Shown here: positions 33,334 through 42,078 of the stretch, one piece after another
Layout: each line of letters begins with the position of its first letter
Numbering within the stretch: position 1 is the first letter of the stretch
Assembly: GCA_015066445.1 (NCBI GenBank)
Contig: SVOK01000017.1
Coordinates: 1 to 43,219, forward strand
Direction: 5' to 3'
Source of the DNA: Oscillospiraceae bacterium
Lineage (GTDB): Bacteria > Bacillota > Clostridia > Oscillospirales > Acutalibacteraceae
Length of the DNA stretch: 43,219 nucleotides
Position numbers and translations under genes: made by a program
Notes under the pieces: model-generated
The model's database searches: none
Told to the model about the DNA's origin: nothing
The model's input: only the letters and a program-made list of their open reading frames with translations

Positions 33334-34236
33334 GTGGAGAAAATTGTAAATTCAGTTGATTATGATTATTTTAAAAGGCAGAAACTAATTAATAATTTAT
33401 GCCGAAATTTCGGGTTTATTAAAAAGACAACCTTGGGGGTCAGCTGTGGCGGCAGAGAAATCACTGCACTTAAAATAGGTAATGCTTCGGCATATAGCCT
33501 GATTACAGCTGCATTTCACGGAAGCGAGCACATAACCGCAACGGTTTTACTTATGTTTATTGAAGAATTGGCAAACGCTTTAAAGGACGACGGTTACATC
33601 GCAGGCTTTAAAGCTAATAAAGCAATGTCAGGCAGGGGAGCGATATTTGTGCCCTGTGTTAATCCTGACGGTTGTGAAATTTCACTTTTGGGAGCAAAGG
33701 GCTGCGGTTATTTAGCAGAAAGCATTGGAAGACTTTGTAATTTTGACTATAGCCATTGGAACGCAAATTTAAGGGGTGTTGATATAAATCATAATTTTAG
33801 CGCAGGTTGGGAGGAACTGCGCAAAAGGGAAAGGGAAATGGGGATATACGGTCCTTCCCCCACACGCTTTGGTGGATATAAACCTGAAAGTGAGCCTGAG
33901 ACTCTGGCTATTACAGAATTATGCCGAAAAGCGTCTATAAGACACGTTACAGCGCTTCACAGCCAAGGGGAAGTAATTTATTGGAGCTATGGTAGAAAAG
34001 AGCCCTCACGCAGCAGGAGAATGGCTGAGATAATGGCAACCTCATCGGGTTATGCGCTTGATATACCGAGCCCAATAGCGCAAGGCGGCGGATTTAAAGA
34101 TTGGTTTATAACCGAGTTTAACCGTCCGGGATTTACTGTTGAATTAGGTCTTGGTGAAAATCCCTTGCCCGCAGAGGAGGCAGAAAAAATTTATAAAAGA
34201 GTAAGAGAAATGCTTATGCTTTGTACAATAATGTAA
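33334..34236 (+). CDS. M14-family zinc carboxypeptidase
   Basis: 300 residues from GTG 33334; AGGAG lies 9 bases upstream, while the earlier GTG at 33325 overlaps that site. Zinc ligands are H62 and E65 (AAFHGSEH) and H209 (ALHSQGE); the catalytic Glu is E270 (VELGLGENP). The arrangement matches the gamma-D-glutamyl-diaminopimelate peptidases, which cut cell-wall peptides. No signal peptide is visible, so it may work on recycled muropeptides in the cytoplasm. A bidirectional terminator follows. Confidence 0.88.
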   Translation: MEKIVNSVDYDYFKRQKLINNLCRNFGFIKKTTLGVSCGGREITALKIGNASAYSLITAAFHGSEHITATVLLMFIEELANALKDDGYIAGFKANKAMSGRGAIFVPCVNPDGCEISLLGAKGCGYLAESIGRLCNFDYSHWNANLRGVDINHNFSAGWEELRKREREMGIYGPSPTRFGGYKPESEPETLAITELCRKASIRHVTALHSQGEVIYWSYGRKEPSRSRRMAEIMATSSGYALDIPSPIAQGGGFKDWFITEFNRPGFTVELGLGENPLPAEEAEKIYKRVREMLMLCTIM

Positions 34237-34240
34237 TACT

Positions 34241-34272
34241 AAAGGGCGATTTTAAGGTAAAATCGCCCTTTA
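34241..34272. terminator. Bidirectional terminator between M14 peptidase and oadA
   Basis: AAAGGGCGATTTTA and TAAAATCGCCCTTT pair nearly perfectly around a short loop, with A/T-runs on both sides. Confidence 0.9.
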
Positions 34273-34278
34273 AAATTT

Positions 34279-35688
34279 TTATTCAGAAAGATCTTCAACA
34301 ACAAGGTTTCTAACGCCGTTTTCGTCTACTACAGGGGCAGCATCACGAACAGCAAAGAACTTCTCAGCAACCTGAGGGAAAAGTGCATAGCTAAGCACAT
34401 CTTCTGCGCATTTGCCGATGCCTTTTTCTTTCATTTCTTTAGCATAGCTTTCAAGCTCAGGCTTTAAAAGGTCTGCAGGACGGCAGGTGATAACCTTATC
34501 GTCACCAATGCACTTTTTGCGAACTTCCTCATTAACGGGAGCAGGAAGCTTACCGTATTCACCGCGAAGGAGACCTTTAGACTCCTTGGGTACCATTTTA
34601 TAGCGTTCGCCTGAAATAACATTCATTACAGCCTGAGTACCAACAATCTGGCTTGTAGGAGTAACGAGAGGAGGATAACCAAAGTCCTTACGAACACGCG
34701 GAACTTCAGCTAATACATCATAGTATTTATCCTCTTTACCGGCTTGCTTTAACTGAGAAATAGTGTTTGAAAGCATACCGCCGGGAACTTGGTAAAGAAG
34801 TGTTTTAGCGTCAACATTAAGCACCTTGGGGTCAAGTGTGCCTTCGGCCTTCATCTTATCAGCAACTCCACGGAAATGGGTTGCTACATTACTTAATTTT
34901 TCAAGGTCAAGTCCGGTATCACGCTCTGTGCCCTGCAAGGTGGCAACCAATGCTTCGGTAGAGGGGTTGGCTGTACCGTTTGCAAAGGGAGAAAGCGCAG
35001 TATCAACAATATCAACGCCTGCTTGCGCTGCCATTAAATAGGTCATATCACCGGTACCTGTGGTGTTATGAGTGTGAAGATGAATCGGAACCTTAACATT
35101 TTCCTTGAGCTTTTTAACAAGTGAATAAGCGTCGTATGGAAGAAGTAGGTTTGCCATATCCTTGATACAGATAACATCTGCACCCATACTCTCAAGGTCC
35201 TTAGCAAGCTTTACAAAATAATCCTCGTTATGAACAGGGCTTATAGTATAGCTCATTGCAGTTTCGCAGATACCACCGTATTTTTTAGTAGATTTAACAG
35301 CCTGTTCAAGGTTGCGGATATCGTTAAGGGCATCGAATATACGGATAACATCAATACCGTTTTCAATGGACTTTGCAACAAAAGCTTCAACCACATCGTC
35401 AGCATAGTGCTTGTAGCCCAAGATATTCTGACCGCGGAAAAGCATCTGAAGCTTTGTATTGGGCATATGCTTCTTAATTGTGCGAAGTCTCTCCCAAGGG
35501 TCTTCGTTAAGGAAACGCATACAAGAATCAAATGTAGCGCCGCCCCAACATTCAACCGACCAATAGCCGATTTTATCTAAATCTTCAAGAGCAGGAATCA
35601 TATCCTCAATTCTCATTCGTGTTGCAGCCTGTGACTGGTGAGCATCACGGAGAATTGTATCAGTTATAAACAGTTTTTTATTTTCCAT
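34279..35688 (-). CDS. oadA: Oxaloacetate decarboxylase, alpha subunit (carboxyltransferase)
   Basis: 469 residues. DTILRDAHQSQAATRMR and the metal-binding HLHTHNTTGTGDM define the DRE-TIM carboxyltransferase; KDMANLLLPYDA carries the Lys that is carboxylated in this family. It ends without a biotin domain. Instead a separate biotin protein is encoded at 37235. The subunit transfers the carboxyl group of oxaloacetate (or a similar 2-oxo acid) to biotin. It is the last of four genes in the operon, 39 bp after oadB. Confidence 0.9.
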   Translation of the reverse strand: MENKKLFITDTILRDAHQSQAATRMRIEDMIPALEDLDKIGYWSVECWGGATFDSCMRFLNEDPWERLRTIKKHMPNTKLQMLFRGQNILGYKHYADDVVEAFVAKSIENGIDVIRIFDALNDIRNLEQAVKSTKKYGGICETAMSYTISPVHNEDYFVKLAKDLESMGADVICIKDMANLLLPYDAYSLVKKLKENVKVPIHLHTHNTTGTGDMTYLMAAQAGVDIVDTALSPFANGTANPSTEALVATLQGTERDTGLDLEKLSNVATHFRGVADKMKAEGTLDPKVLNVDAKTLLYQVPGGMLSNTISQLKQAGKEDKYYDVLAEVPRVRKDFGYPPLVTPTSQIVGTQAVMNVISGERYKMVPKESKGLLRGEYGKLPAPVNEEVRKKCIGDDKVITCRPADLLKPELESYAKEMKEKGIGKCAEDVLSYALFPQVAEKFFAVRDAAPVVDENGVRNLVVEDLSE

Positions 35689-35727
35689 TATTATCTCCTA
35701 ATTATTAAAGAAAATAGATTTAACTTA

Positions 35728-37200
35728 TTAACCGAACAGTGCTATAAGAACGCCGGCAGCAATTGCTGAACCGATAACGCCTGCAACATTCGGACCCATA
35801 GCGTGCATAAGCAAGAAGTTCGAGGGGTTTTCCTTCTGACCAACAGACTGTGAAACACGGGCTGCCATAGGAACAGCAGAAACACCTGCAGAACCAATAA
35901 GGGGATTTATCTTGTTCTTTGAGAAAAGGTTCATAAGCTTTGCAAGTAATACACCGCAAGCTGTACCCATACCGAAAGCAACAATACCCATAGCAAGAAT
36001 CTTTAAGGTCTGAGCATTAAGGAATGCAGCAGCAGTTGCGGTAGCACCTACAGAAATGCCTAAGAATATTGTAACAATATTCATAAGCTCGTTCTGAGCT
36101 GTCTTGCAAAGGCGCTCTGCAACACCTGACTCTTTCCAAAGGTTACCAAGCATTAAGCAACCAACGAGAGGGGTGGCAGAAGGAACAAGAAGTGCTACGA
36201 AAATTGTAACCGCAATGGGGAAAATAATCTTCTCTGTCTTTGAAACCTGACGTAAAGGCTTCATAACTATCTGACGTTCTTTCTTGGTAGTAAGTAGCTT
36301 CATAATCGGGGGCTGAATTACAGGAACTAACGCCATATAAGAATAAGCTGCAACCGCAATAGGTCCTAAAAGACTTGGGAAAAGCTTAGAGGTTGTGTAA
36401 ATTGCGGTAGGACCGTCAGCACCGCCTATAATACCGATAGATGCGGCAGCCTCCTGTGGGAAACCTAAATATACGCAACCGATAAATGTAGCAAATATAC
36501 CAACTTGTGCGGCAGCGCCCAAAAGTAAGGATTTTGGGTTTGAAATAAGGGGACCAAAATCGGTCATAGCGCCGATACCAACAAAGATAAGGCAGGGATA
36601 AATACCGAACTTAACTCCTAAATATAAGTAGTCAAGCAGACCTGCACTAACTGCGGTAACATTATTTGCGATTAATTCTTTGCCTAAGAAGAGGGAAGCA
36701 TCGCTAACAACAAATTTGCTGTTATCAACAACAACATTGAAACTACTTGCCAAAACCTTTCCGGCTTCGTTTAATAACTCACCCTTGCCGTTTACAAGCA
36801 TATTTTCAACTAAATCAACACCGCTTATATTGAGGTGTCCCAAAACTTCACCATTAAAGAGAACGCTTCCGTTTTTAAGAACTTCAACTGCGCCGCTCTT
36901 TAACAATTCAACATCAATGTCAGCTGAGTTTATAATGTTTGCGCCTGCAAACATACCCCAGTCAATATGACCGCCGTTAAATAACTCCTGATGGTACATT
37001 TCAGCACCGGGTAAATTTGTAAGCAACATACCGAATGCAATACCGATAAGAAGTAACGGTTCAAATTGCTTTTTGATTGCAAGCCAGAGCAAAAGCAGTG
37101 AAACAGCAATCATAACGAGATTCTTCCAGCCACCGTCCATAAAGCTTTCTGCTATCATGGAAAAACCGGTCTGGCGGATGAAATTAATAATACCTTCCAT
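35728..37200 (-). CDS. oadB: Sodium-translocating decarboxylase, beta subunit
   Basis: 490 residues with about nine to eleven hydrophobic helices. The family signature [16 protein letters not shown] and the opening [21 protein letters not shown] are present. The subunit decarboxylates carboxybiotin and pumps Na+ out of the cell. It is longer than usual (about 430): a soluble insert from about residue 65 to 165 ([20 protein letters not shown] and following) precedes the conserved helices, with short beta-hairpin-like repeats. The start ATG has AAAGGAG. It sits between the biotin protein and oadA. Confidence 0.92.
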   Translation of the reverse strand: MEGIINFIRQTGFSMIAESFMDGGWKNLVMIAVSLLLLWLAIKKQFEPLLLIGIAFGMLLTNLPGAEMYHQELFNGGHIDWGMFAGANIINSADIDVELLKSGAVEVLKNGSVLFNGEVLGHLNISGVDLVENMLVNGKGELLNEAGKVLASSFNVVVDNSKFVVSDASLFLGKELIANNVTAVSAGLLDYLYLGVKFGIYPCLIFVGIGAMTDFGPLISNPKSLLLGAAAQVGIFATFIGCVYLGFPQEAAASIGIIGGADGPTAIYTTSKLFPSLLGPIAVAAYSYMALVPVIQPPIMKLLTTKKERQIVMKPLRQVSKTEKIIFPIAVTIFVALLVPSATPLVGCLMLGNLWKESGVAERLCKTAQNELMNIVTIFLGISVGATATAAAFLNAQTLKILAMGIVAFGMGTACGVLLAKLMNLFSKNKINPLIGSAGVSAVPMAARVSQSVGQKENPSNFLLMHAMGPNVAGVIGSAIAAGVLIALFG

Positions 37201-37234
37201 ATTAATTCTCCTTTAAAAAACCGAAACAGCTATA

Positions 37235-37606
37235 TTATGCAATAACACAGAGAACTGCACCGGTCTCTACAGTAGAACCCTTTGTAACATTAACAGAAGC
37301 GATAGTACCGTCACAGGGAGCCATGATTTCGTTTTCCATCTTCATAGCTTCAAGAATCATAAGAACATCGCCCTTCTTAACAGCAGAGCCGTTCTGAACA
37401 TTAACTGCGAGAATGTTTCCGGGCATAGGAGCAGCAACAGTTTCACCACCGGCAGGAGCTGCAGCAGGTGCAGGTGCGGGTGCCGCTGCAGGGGCAGGAG
37501 CAGCCGCAGGAGCGGGGGAAGCAGTTGTTTTAACGTCAGCAGCGTCAACAACCTCTAAAGTGATTTCATAAGCAGTACCGTTTACTGTAACATTGTATTT
37601 TTTCAT
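37235..37606 (-). CDS. Biotin/lipoyl carrier protein of the decarboxylase
   Basis: 123 residues. An N-terminal 28-residue domain is followed by an Ala/Pro linker (residues about 29-53) and the biotin domain, where K89 in EAMKMENE is the biotinylation site. It carries carboxybiotin between the alpha and beta subunits. In many decarboxylases this domain is fused to the alpha subunit, but here it is separate. It lies 18 bp after oadG and 34 bp before oadB. Confidence 0.92.
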   Translation of the reverse strand: MKKYNVTVNGTAYEITLEVVDAADVKTTASPAPAAAPAPAAAPAPAPAAAPAGGETVAAPMPGNILAVNVQNGSAVKKGDVLMILEAMKMENEIMAPCDGTIASVNVTKGSTVETGAVLCVIA

Positions 37607-37624
37607 TTTAATAACACCTTTTCT

Positions 37625-37921
37625 TTAAATTTTTTTGAATGATAAAATTCTTATTGCGGAAACATCTGTGCCCAATTCTTCAGCTAAAGCGGCAGAAACG
37701 GCAGCGATTATTTCCTGACGGTTTTGAATAGGCTGTGCTGCTACAGGGGCAACAACAGCGGGAGCAGAAGCGTTAGAAGCAGATTCGTTATTTTCTTTTT
37801 TGGCAGTTAAACTGCAAACTGCGCTCATTATTTTGCAAAGAATGATAATGCAGATAAGACCGATGAAAACAACGCTTATACCTAAAGCGACTACAAAAGT
37901 ATTTGAAACTTCTGGCAACAA
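37625..37921 (-). CDS. oadG: Sodium pump decarboxylase, gamma subunit (OadG)
   Basis: 98 residues. One membrane helix (residues about 8-33) is followed by an Ala-rich linker (SASNASAPAVVAPVAAQP) and a small tail domain ending ISAIRILSFKKI-like. This is the OadG layout, which anchors the complex. The likely start is TTG at 37921, with GGGAGG upstream. It is the first gene of the operon, followed in order by the biotin protein, oadB and oadA. Confidence 0.85.
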   Translation of the reverse strand: MLPEVSNTFVVALGISVVFIGLICIIILCKIMSAVCSLTAKKENNESASNASAPAVVAPVAAQPIQNRQEIIAAVSAALAEELGTDVSAIRILSFKKI

Positions 37922-38010
37922 AACACACCTCCCTCAAAGGTAAAAAAGATTTTAAATTGGGATATTTTGAAACTTTGAGAAAAAATTAACAAATTTACCC
38001 TTTTAGTGCT

Positions 38011-38039
38011 ATTATATATTCAATTTCAATTTATTACAA
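38011..38039 (-). promoter_or_regulatory. Sigma-A promoter for the oad operon
   Basis: Minus-strand TTGTAA (38034-38039), 17-base spacer, TATAAT (38011-38016). Confidence 0.7.
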
Positions 38040-38150
38040 TATTTAAATCAAAAAAAAGAGTTATTTTTAACTAATATATAAAATTCTTAACAAAAATATA
38101 ACAATTATACCGTGTAACTTTTTTTGGCAAAATTAATAGTATATATTAGG

Positions 38151-38189
38151 ACAACCGATTTGCGGAAAATATATTGCTTATCGGCTGTT
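38151..38189 (+). promoter_or_regulatory. Hairpin in the cotJ leader
   Basis: ACAACCGAT (38151-38159) pairs with ATCGGCTGT (38180-38188) in 8 of 9 positions, followed by TTTT. It lies just upstream of the cotJA ribosome site and may be a leader structure; no clear sporulation promoter was identified. Confidence 0.35.
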
Positions 38190-38213
38190 TTAATTTAAAA
38201 AGGAGAAAACGTA

Positions 38214-38492
38214 ATGGAAAGAAGAGCCTATGATTTAACTCGGATTTTAAGAGATAATATTCCTTGCGATGATTGCGGAAGAAATCCCAACAATTCTGAT
38301 ACTATGGTACCAGAGTGCATTAATACAGAATTTTGCGTGGATTCTCCAAAAGGCTGTAATGAAGATGTCCTTACAATGGCATTTATTAATATGCAGCCTT
38401 TAGAGAGTGTTTATCCAAACGAAACTGCTTTTTCAAGCGGAACATTATTTCCTAACATTGATAAGCCCTTTTACGGAGGTATGAGAAAATGA
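38214..38492 (+). CDS. cotJA: Spore coat-associated protein CotJA
   Basis: 92 residues. An early CDDCGRNPN segment with several cysteines is followed by the family's FINMQPLESVYPNETAFSSG and LFPNIDKPFYGG. CotJA is needed to assemble the CotJ proteins into the inner spore coat. The start has AAAAGGAG. Its end overlaps cotJB by 4 bp, as in other clostridia. Confidence 0.92.
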   Translation: MERRAYDLTRILRDNIPCDDCGRNPNNSDTMVPECINTEFCVDSPKGCNEDVLTMAFINMQPLESVYPNETAFSSGTLFPNIDKPFYGGMRK

Positions 38493-38752
38493 GTAAAGCC
38501 GAGCTTAAGAAAAAAATATTCTCGTACGATTTCGCTATACACGAATTAGTGTTGTTTTTGGATACTCATCCAACAAATAAAAAAGCGATGGCACTTTTGG
38601 AAGAATACAGAAAAAGACGTGCTGAATTAGTAACAGCTTATGAAGAAAGATACGGTGCATTTATTATAAAGCCTTGCGATACTCCCGCCACAGGCTGTTG
38701 GAAATGGTTAGAAGGACCGTGGCCTTGGGAAAATAATTTTATGGAGGGTTAG
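38489..38752 (+). CDS. cotJB: Spore coat protein CotJB
   Basis: 87 residues. The stretches YDFAIHELVLFLDTHPTNKK and the tail WLEGPWPWE are the family marks. CotJB is a small coat protein encoded between cotJA and cotJC. It overlaps cotJA by 4 bp and is 3 bp before cotJC, so all three are co-translated. Confidence 0.93.
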   Translation: MSKAELKKKIFSYDFAIHELVLFLDTHPTNKKAMALLEEYRKRRAELVTAYEERYGAFIIKPCDTPATGCWKWLEGPWPWENNFMEG

Positions 38753-38755
38753 AGA

Positions 38756-39277
38756 ATGTGGCAATATGAAAAGAAATTACAGTATCCCATAAATATCAAA
38801 AATCCCAATCCGAAGTATGCGCAGATAATCATAAGTCAATACGGCGGCCCCGATGGCGAGCTTGGAGCTTCAATGCGCTATTTAACGCAGCGTTATTCAC
38901 AGCCTTTCAATGAGGTTAAGGGAATCCTTACCGATATAGGTACGGAAGAACTCGCTCACTTAGAAATGGTGTGCGCAATGGTGCATCAGCTTACAAGAAA
39001 TTTGACCGAAAAAGATATTAAGGAAAGCGGATTTGATAAATATTTTGTTGACCATACAAACGCAGTTTACCCTGTGGCAGCTGCAGGTATTCCTTGGAGA
39101 GCTGAATATATTCAGGCAAAAGGCGATGTTCTTGCCGATTTGCACGAAGACTTAGCCGCAGATGCCACGACCACCAAAGAACAACCTACACATTCAGGAA
39201 CCCGAAAACCCTTGGTATCACTGGCTTTTCGGCACTTTGAACCTTTTCGCAAAAATGGCATACCTGCAACCATATAA
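38756..39277 (+). pseudogene. cotJC: CotJC (manganese catalase-like coat protein), C-terminal part replaced
   Basis: Residues 1-136 are clearly CotJC: YPINIKNPNPKYAQIIISQY, the metal-ligand region GPDGELGASM (E35) and GTEELAHLEM (E65/H68), and ADLHEDLAAD. After residue 136 (base 39164) the frame turns into unrelated residues (ATTTKEQPTHSGTRKP...) up to a stop at 39275-39277. The second half of the enzyme, including the later His ligand in its usual REREVVHF-like segment, is missing. It looks cut by insertion of the island that fills the rest of the window. The truncated protein is probably inactive as a catalase. Confidence 0.75.
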
Positions 39278-39356
39278 GAACAACTTGACCCCATTTTACA
39301 CTAATTTTTTAAAAATTCACGATAGGACAAGCTGTTTCTGAAGAAATTAAAGAGCA
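39164..39356. other. Boundary stretch between cotJC and the island
   Basis: No gene is visible. A 7-bp inverted repeat (39202-39208, 39226-39232) flanks CCCTTGGTATCACTGGC. A 29-codon reading (39319-39405 on the plus strand, IGQAVSEEIKEHKNRHE) has no start codon and may be a gene remnant. Recombination sites could lie here, but no known pattern was recognised. Confidence 0.35.
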
Positions 39357-39398
39357 TAAAAACAGGCACGAGATTGAAGTTTTCGTGCCTGTTTTTAT
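39357..39398. terminator. Bidirectional terminator at the island end
   Basis: AAAAACAGGCACGA pairs with TCGTGCCTGTTTTT around a 12-base loop, ending the minus-strand operon. Confidence 0.85.
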
Positions 39399-39431
39399 AT
39401 AAAATCTTTTCAAATGCTTCTGTAAAAATTA

Positions 39432-39869
39432 CTATTTTCCGTCGTTTTCTGTAGATTTAACGCCTTCAAGAATTTTCTTGGTAATTTCACCTTGTATTTC
39501 CGGCGAATTAAATGCACCACCGAGCATACCATTGAAAAGTCCTGTCATAATACTACCAGCAGCATTGTATTTGGCGGTATTTTCCAGTTCACTCTCCTTG
39601 CGGATTATCTCATTTTCGTGCTCTTTCTGCATAATCTCAAGCTTGTGTTGGTGCTCCTTTTCTTTGGATTCCATCTCAAGCCGATGCTGCTCTCGAATAG
39701 CATCAATGTCAACCTTGTGTTGTTCCATAAGTTTTTCTATTTCATGTTCATTAGCCAATTGCAATTTTTTTGTTTCGGCTTTTGCTTGGCTTTTTGCAAG
39801 AATAAAACTAATAATACCACTTACGATTGCAGGAACGCACGCAATCAGTAATGTCTTAAGTATTTCCAT
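39432..39869 (-). CDS. Membrane-anchored coiled-coil protein, last gene of the island operon
   Basis: 145 residues. One N-terminal membrane helix (residues about 3-24, LLIACVPAIVSGIISFILA) is followed by a long coiled coil rich in Glu, Lys, His and Gln (residues 30-95). The C-terminal part is Gly-rich (GSIMTGLFNGMLGGAFNS). I do not recognise a family. The start has a weak site. It lies 35 bp after the nuclease gene, with no promoter seen between them. Confidence 0.6.
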   Translation of the reverse strand: MEILKTLLIACVPAIVSGIISFILAKSQAKAETKKLQLANEHEIEKLMEQHKVDIDAIREQHRLEMESKEKEHQHKLEIMQKEHENEIIRKESELENTAKYNAAGSIMTGLFNGMLGGAFNSPEIQGEITKKILEGVKSTENDGK

Positions 39870-39904
39870 AAGTTACGCTCACTTTCTTGTGTTTATCGGC
39901 TGTT

Positions 39905-40999
39905 TTACTGATTTCCCTTTTTGAGATTACAATCACGGCAAAGCATTTGGCAATTTTCAGGTGTGGTATGTCCGCCTTTAGACCATGCTTTAATATGGTC
40001 GGCGTGCATATCTTCAAATTCGAATTCTTCGCCGCAAATTGCGCATTTGTGATTTTGCTTTTCGTAAGCCGCAAGAGCATCACGGCGGTCAAAAGCACGG
40101 ATGGAAAGTTTCTTTTCTTCTCCGGTTAGCAGATACTCATAAATGCCGGATTTTTTCGTTACATCTTCATCACCCATAAGGTGCTGAATTTCTAATTCAA
40201 GAGCTTTGGGATCAAGGTCGGTACGCTTACCGTGTTCGTTATAATACAAGCCCCAAGGTAACCCCTTCATTTCTTTGCGCTTTTTCGGGAAGATGGCTTG
40301 TACCCAATCGATAACAGAACGGAAATAATTCCAAAGTGTTACGGCGCTCGGGTCGTGCTGATGCTCCGACATATAGCCTTCGATGGTTTTACCCTCTGCA
40401 CTTGCTGCCCACAGTATTGCTGTTTCCAGATATTCCTGACGAATACTGGAACCCTTCAAATAGTCACCGGCGAGCGCATCTGCCGCACATCCTGTTTTGG
40501 AGAAGTATCTCTTGGCATCGGAAGTCCAAGAGCCTGCATACACCGCATTCCGCAACTCCTGATCAGTCAGTTGCTCGCCTGCAATGTTAATGATTCTAAA
40601 CCAGTCAAGCTTTTCGCTGTCCGTTCCGTCACATACATAAACAAATAACGGATAATCCAAAATCTTTTTCTTAACGTCGGCAGGTAAATTGTAGAAGTAT
40701 TTATCGTCTACAGAGAAAGACCCATCCACGTACTCGCAAAGAGAAATTGTTCTTTGCTGTCCGTCAAGCACTTCGTATGTATCATCACCGGTTTTGCACC
40801 AATAGATAACGTTTAGCGGCAGTCCTTTAAGAACCGTGCGGATAACCTCATCACGTTGTGCATCCTTGTAGACGAATTCGCGCTGATATTTAGGTCTGAT
40901 ATCGAGTCTTTCATCATAACCTACGACGCCTTCTTCGGCATCATTGAAATATCCTTCACAAACTTCGCCTACTGTTATTTTTCTTTCTTCAATAATCAT
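39905..40999 (-). CDS. DUF262-HNH nuclease protein (GmrSD-like)
   Basis: 364 residues. The N-terminal DUF262 (ParB/Srx-like) domain has the active-site DGQQR at residues 79-83. The C-terminal HNH domain carries zinc cysteines C319, C322, C354, C357 and the catalytic D334-H335 and N349/N358 (CAICGEEFEFEDMHADHI). Together these parts are known from type IV restriction proteins of the GmrSD group, which cleave DNA, often modified DNA. The gene overlaps the methyltransferase stop by 4 bp (ATGA) and has GGAGGTAAAGAA upstream of ATG. The pair suggests a restriction-type role; see findings. Confidence 0.85.
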   Translation of the reverse strand: MIIEERKITVGEVCEGYFNDAEEGVVGYDERLDIRPKYQREFVYKDAQRDEVIRTVLKGLPLNVIYWCKTGDDTYEVLDGQQRTISLCEYVDGSFSVDDKYFYNLPADVKKKILDYPLFVYVCDGTDSEKLDWFRIINIAGEQLTDQELRNAVYAGSWTSDAKRYFSKTGCAADALAGDYLKGSSIRQEYLETAILWAASAEGKTIEGYMSEHQHDPSAVTLWNYFRSVIDWVQAIFPKKRKEMKGLPWGLYYNEHGKRTDLDPKALELEIQHLMGDEDVTKKSGIYEYLLTGEEKKLSIRAFDRRDALAAYEKQNHKCAICGEEFEFEDMHADHIKAWSKGGHTTPENCQMLCRDCNLKKGNQ

Positions 41000-42078
41000 T
41001 TCTTTACCTCCTCGGGGCGTTTGTTTTTTATTAATACGCGAAAATATGTAGCTTTTCCATTAATATTACAAGCATGAGAGTGCCTTTCCTTTATATCTTC
41101 ATTTAATTCGTCACATCCAAATAGAATGTATCTATTAAGTGCGTTTACAATCTCAAATTGCTCGGGATTATATTTGTACATAAATGTAATTGGAACCCCC
41201 ATCACACCATCATAATCCAATGGTATATCTGCTACTTTTGAAACTTCAATTGCATCGATATTATCATATTTAGGATAATCTTCTTCGGAATACTTTTTAA
41301 CAAGAATCATTTCTTCGTGTCTTTTTCTTATGTCAAGATTTGTATACCAAGCAATATTACCCATTGAGCGCCATTTTTGACCTTCTTCATCAACCCAAAA
41401 ACGAGTTTCACGAGGTTCAAAGTATTCTGGGACTCGGAATGCCATATCTCCATTGCCATAACCTAACCATACTTTGTTCTGCATCAGCAATGGGAAAAAT
41501 TCTTTATAAGTTATGGCGTTCTGACTTCCAATTATTATAAAATGCTTGTTGTGCTCAAGTAGCGTTGATACATATTCCCGGAACAAGGAAAAAGGCGGGT
41601 TAGTAACCACAATATCGGACTCATCCATAAGTGCAATACATTCTTCCGATCTAAAATCACCATCGCCGGTTAACTCAACAAGTTCATTAACTCCATTCTT
41701 AAACAACTCTGCCACATCAAGCATATCAACACCACCATCGTCGGTTTGGTCGTATACTTGAGTAACTATTGCTTTATATGGTTTATTTGTGTTTTCTTCA
41801 CCCGTTCCGAGAACATCAAATATCGATAGCTGTTGATTTGCGATAGGAGAACCGGAATAACAAGTCGCAAGTAACTTCTTTAATCCAAGCCTATTAAAAT
41901 TCAAAACGAAATACTTGAAAAAGTTACTTTCAAAAGGATCATCACAATTACATAAAATTGTCTTTCCTCTAAAGTGTTGCTTATAGTGACGCAATTCCTT
42001 CTCAATATCAGTAAGCTGTGTATAAAATTCATCTTCTTTTGTTCTCTCTGCTGTTCTTAAACTTTTATTTCCCGCCAT
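40996..42078 (-). CDS. Adenine-specific methyltransferase, EcoRI family
   Basis: 360 residues. NPPF at 160-163 (IVVTNPPFSLFREYV) is the adenine-N6 methyltransferase catalytic motif IV. The N-terminal ERTKEDEFYTQLTDIEKEL and ILCNCDDPFESNFFKYF match the EcoRI methylase family. It would methylate adenine in a specific DNA site. The ATG overlaps the 105-residue gene by 14 bp and the stop overlaps the nuclease ATG by 4 bp, so it is co-translated with both. The base composition is much more AT-rich than fic. Confidence 0.88.
   Translation of the reverse strand: MAGNKSLRTAERTKEDEFYTQLTDIEKELRHYKQHFRGKTILCNCDDPFESNFFKYFVLNFNRLGLKKLLATCYSGSPIANQQLSIFDVLGTGEENTNKPYKAIVTQVYDQTDDGGVDMLDVAELFKNGVNELVELTGDGDFRSEECIALMDESDIVVTNPPFSLFREYVSTLLEHNKHFIIIGSQNAITYKEFFPLLMQNKVWLGYGNGDMAFRVPEYFEPRETRFWVDEEGQKWRSMGNIAWYTNLDIRKRHEEMILVKKYSEEDYPKYDNIDAIEVSKVADIPLDYDGVMGVPITFMYKYNPEQFEIVNALNRYILFGCDELNEDIKERHSHACNINGKATYFRVLIKNKRPEEVKK

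Noticed and set aside
38041-38213. Sporulation sigma-E or sigma-K promoter before cotJA
   Set aside because: Expected, but no pair of matching boxes with the right spacing could be found by eye, so none is listed.
39112-39294. 60-codon minus-strand frame across the cotJC junction
   Set aside because: No ribosome site, and it covers real cotJC codons in the opposite sense.
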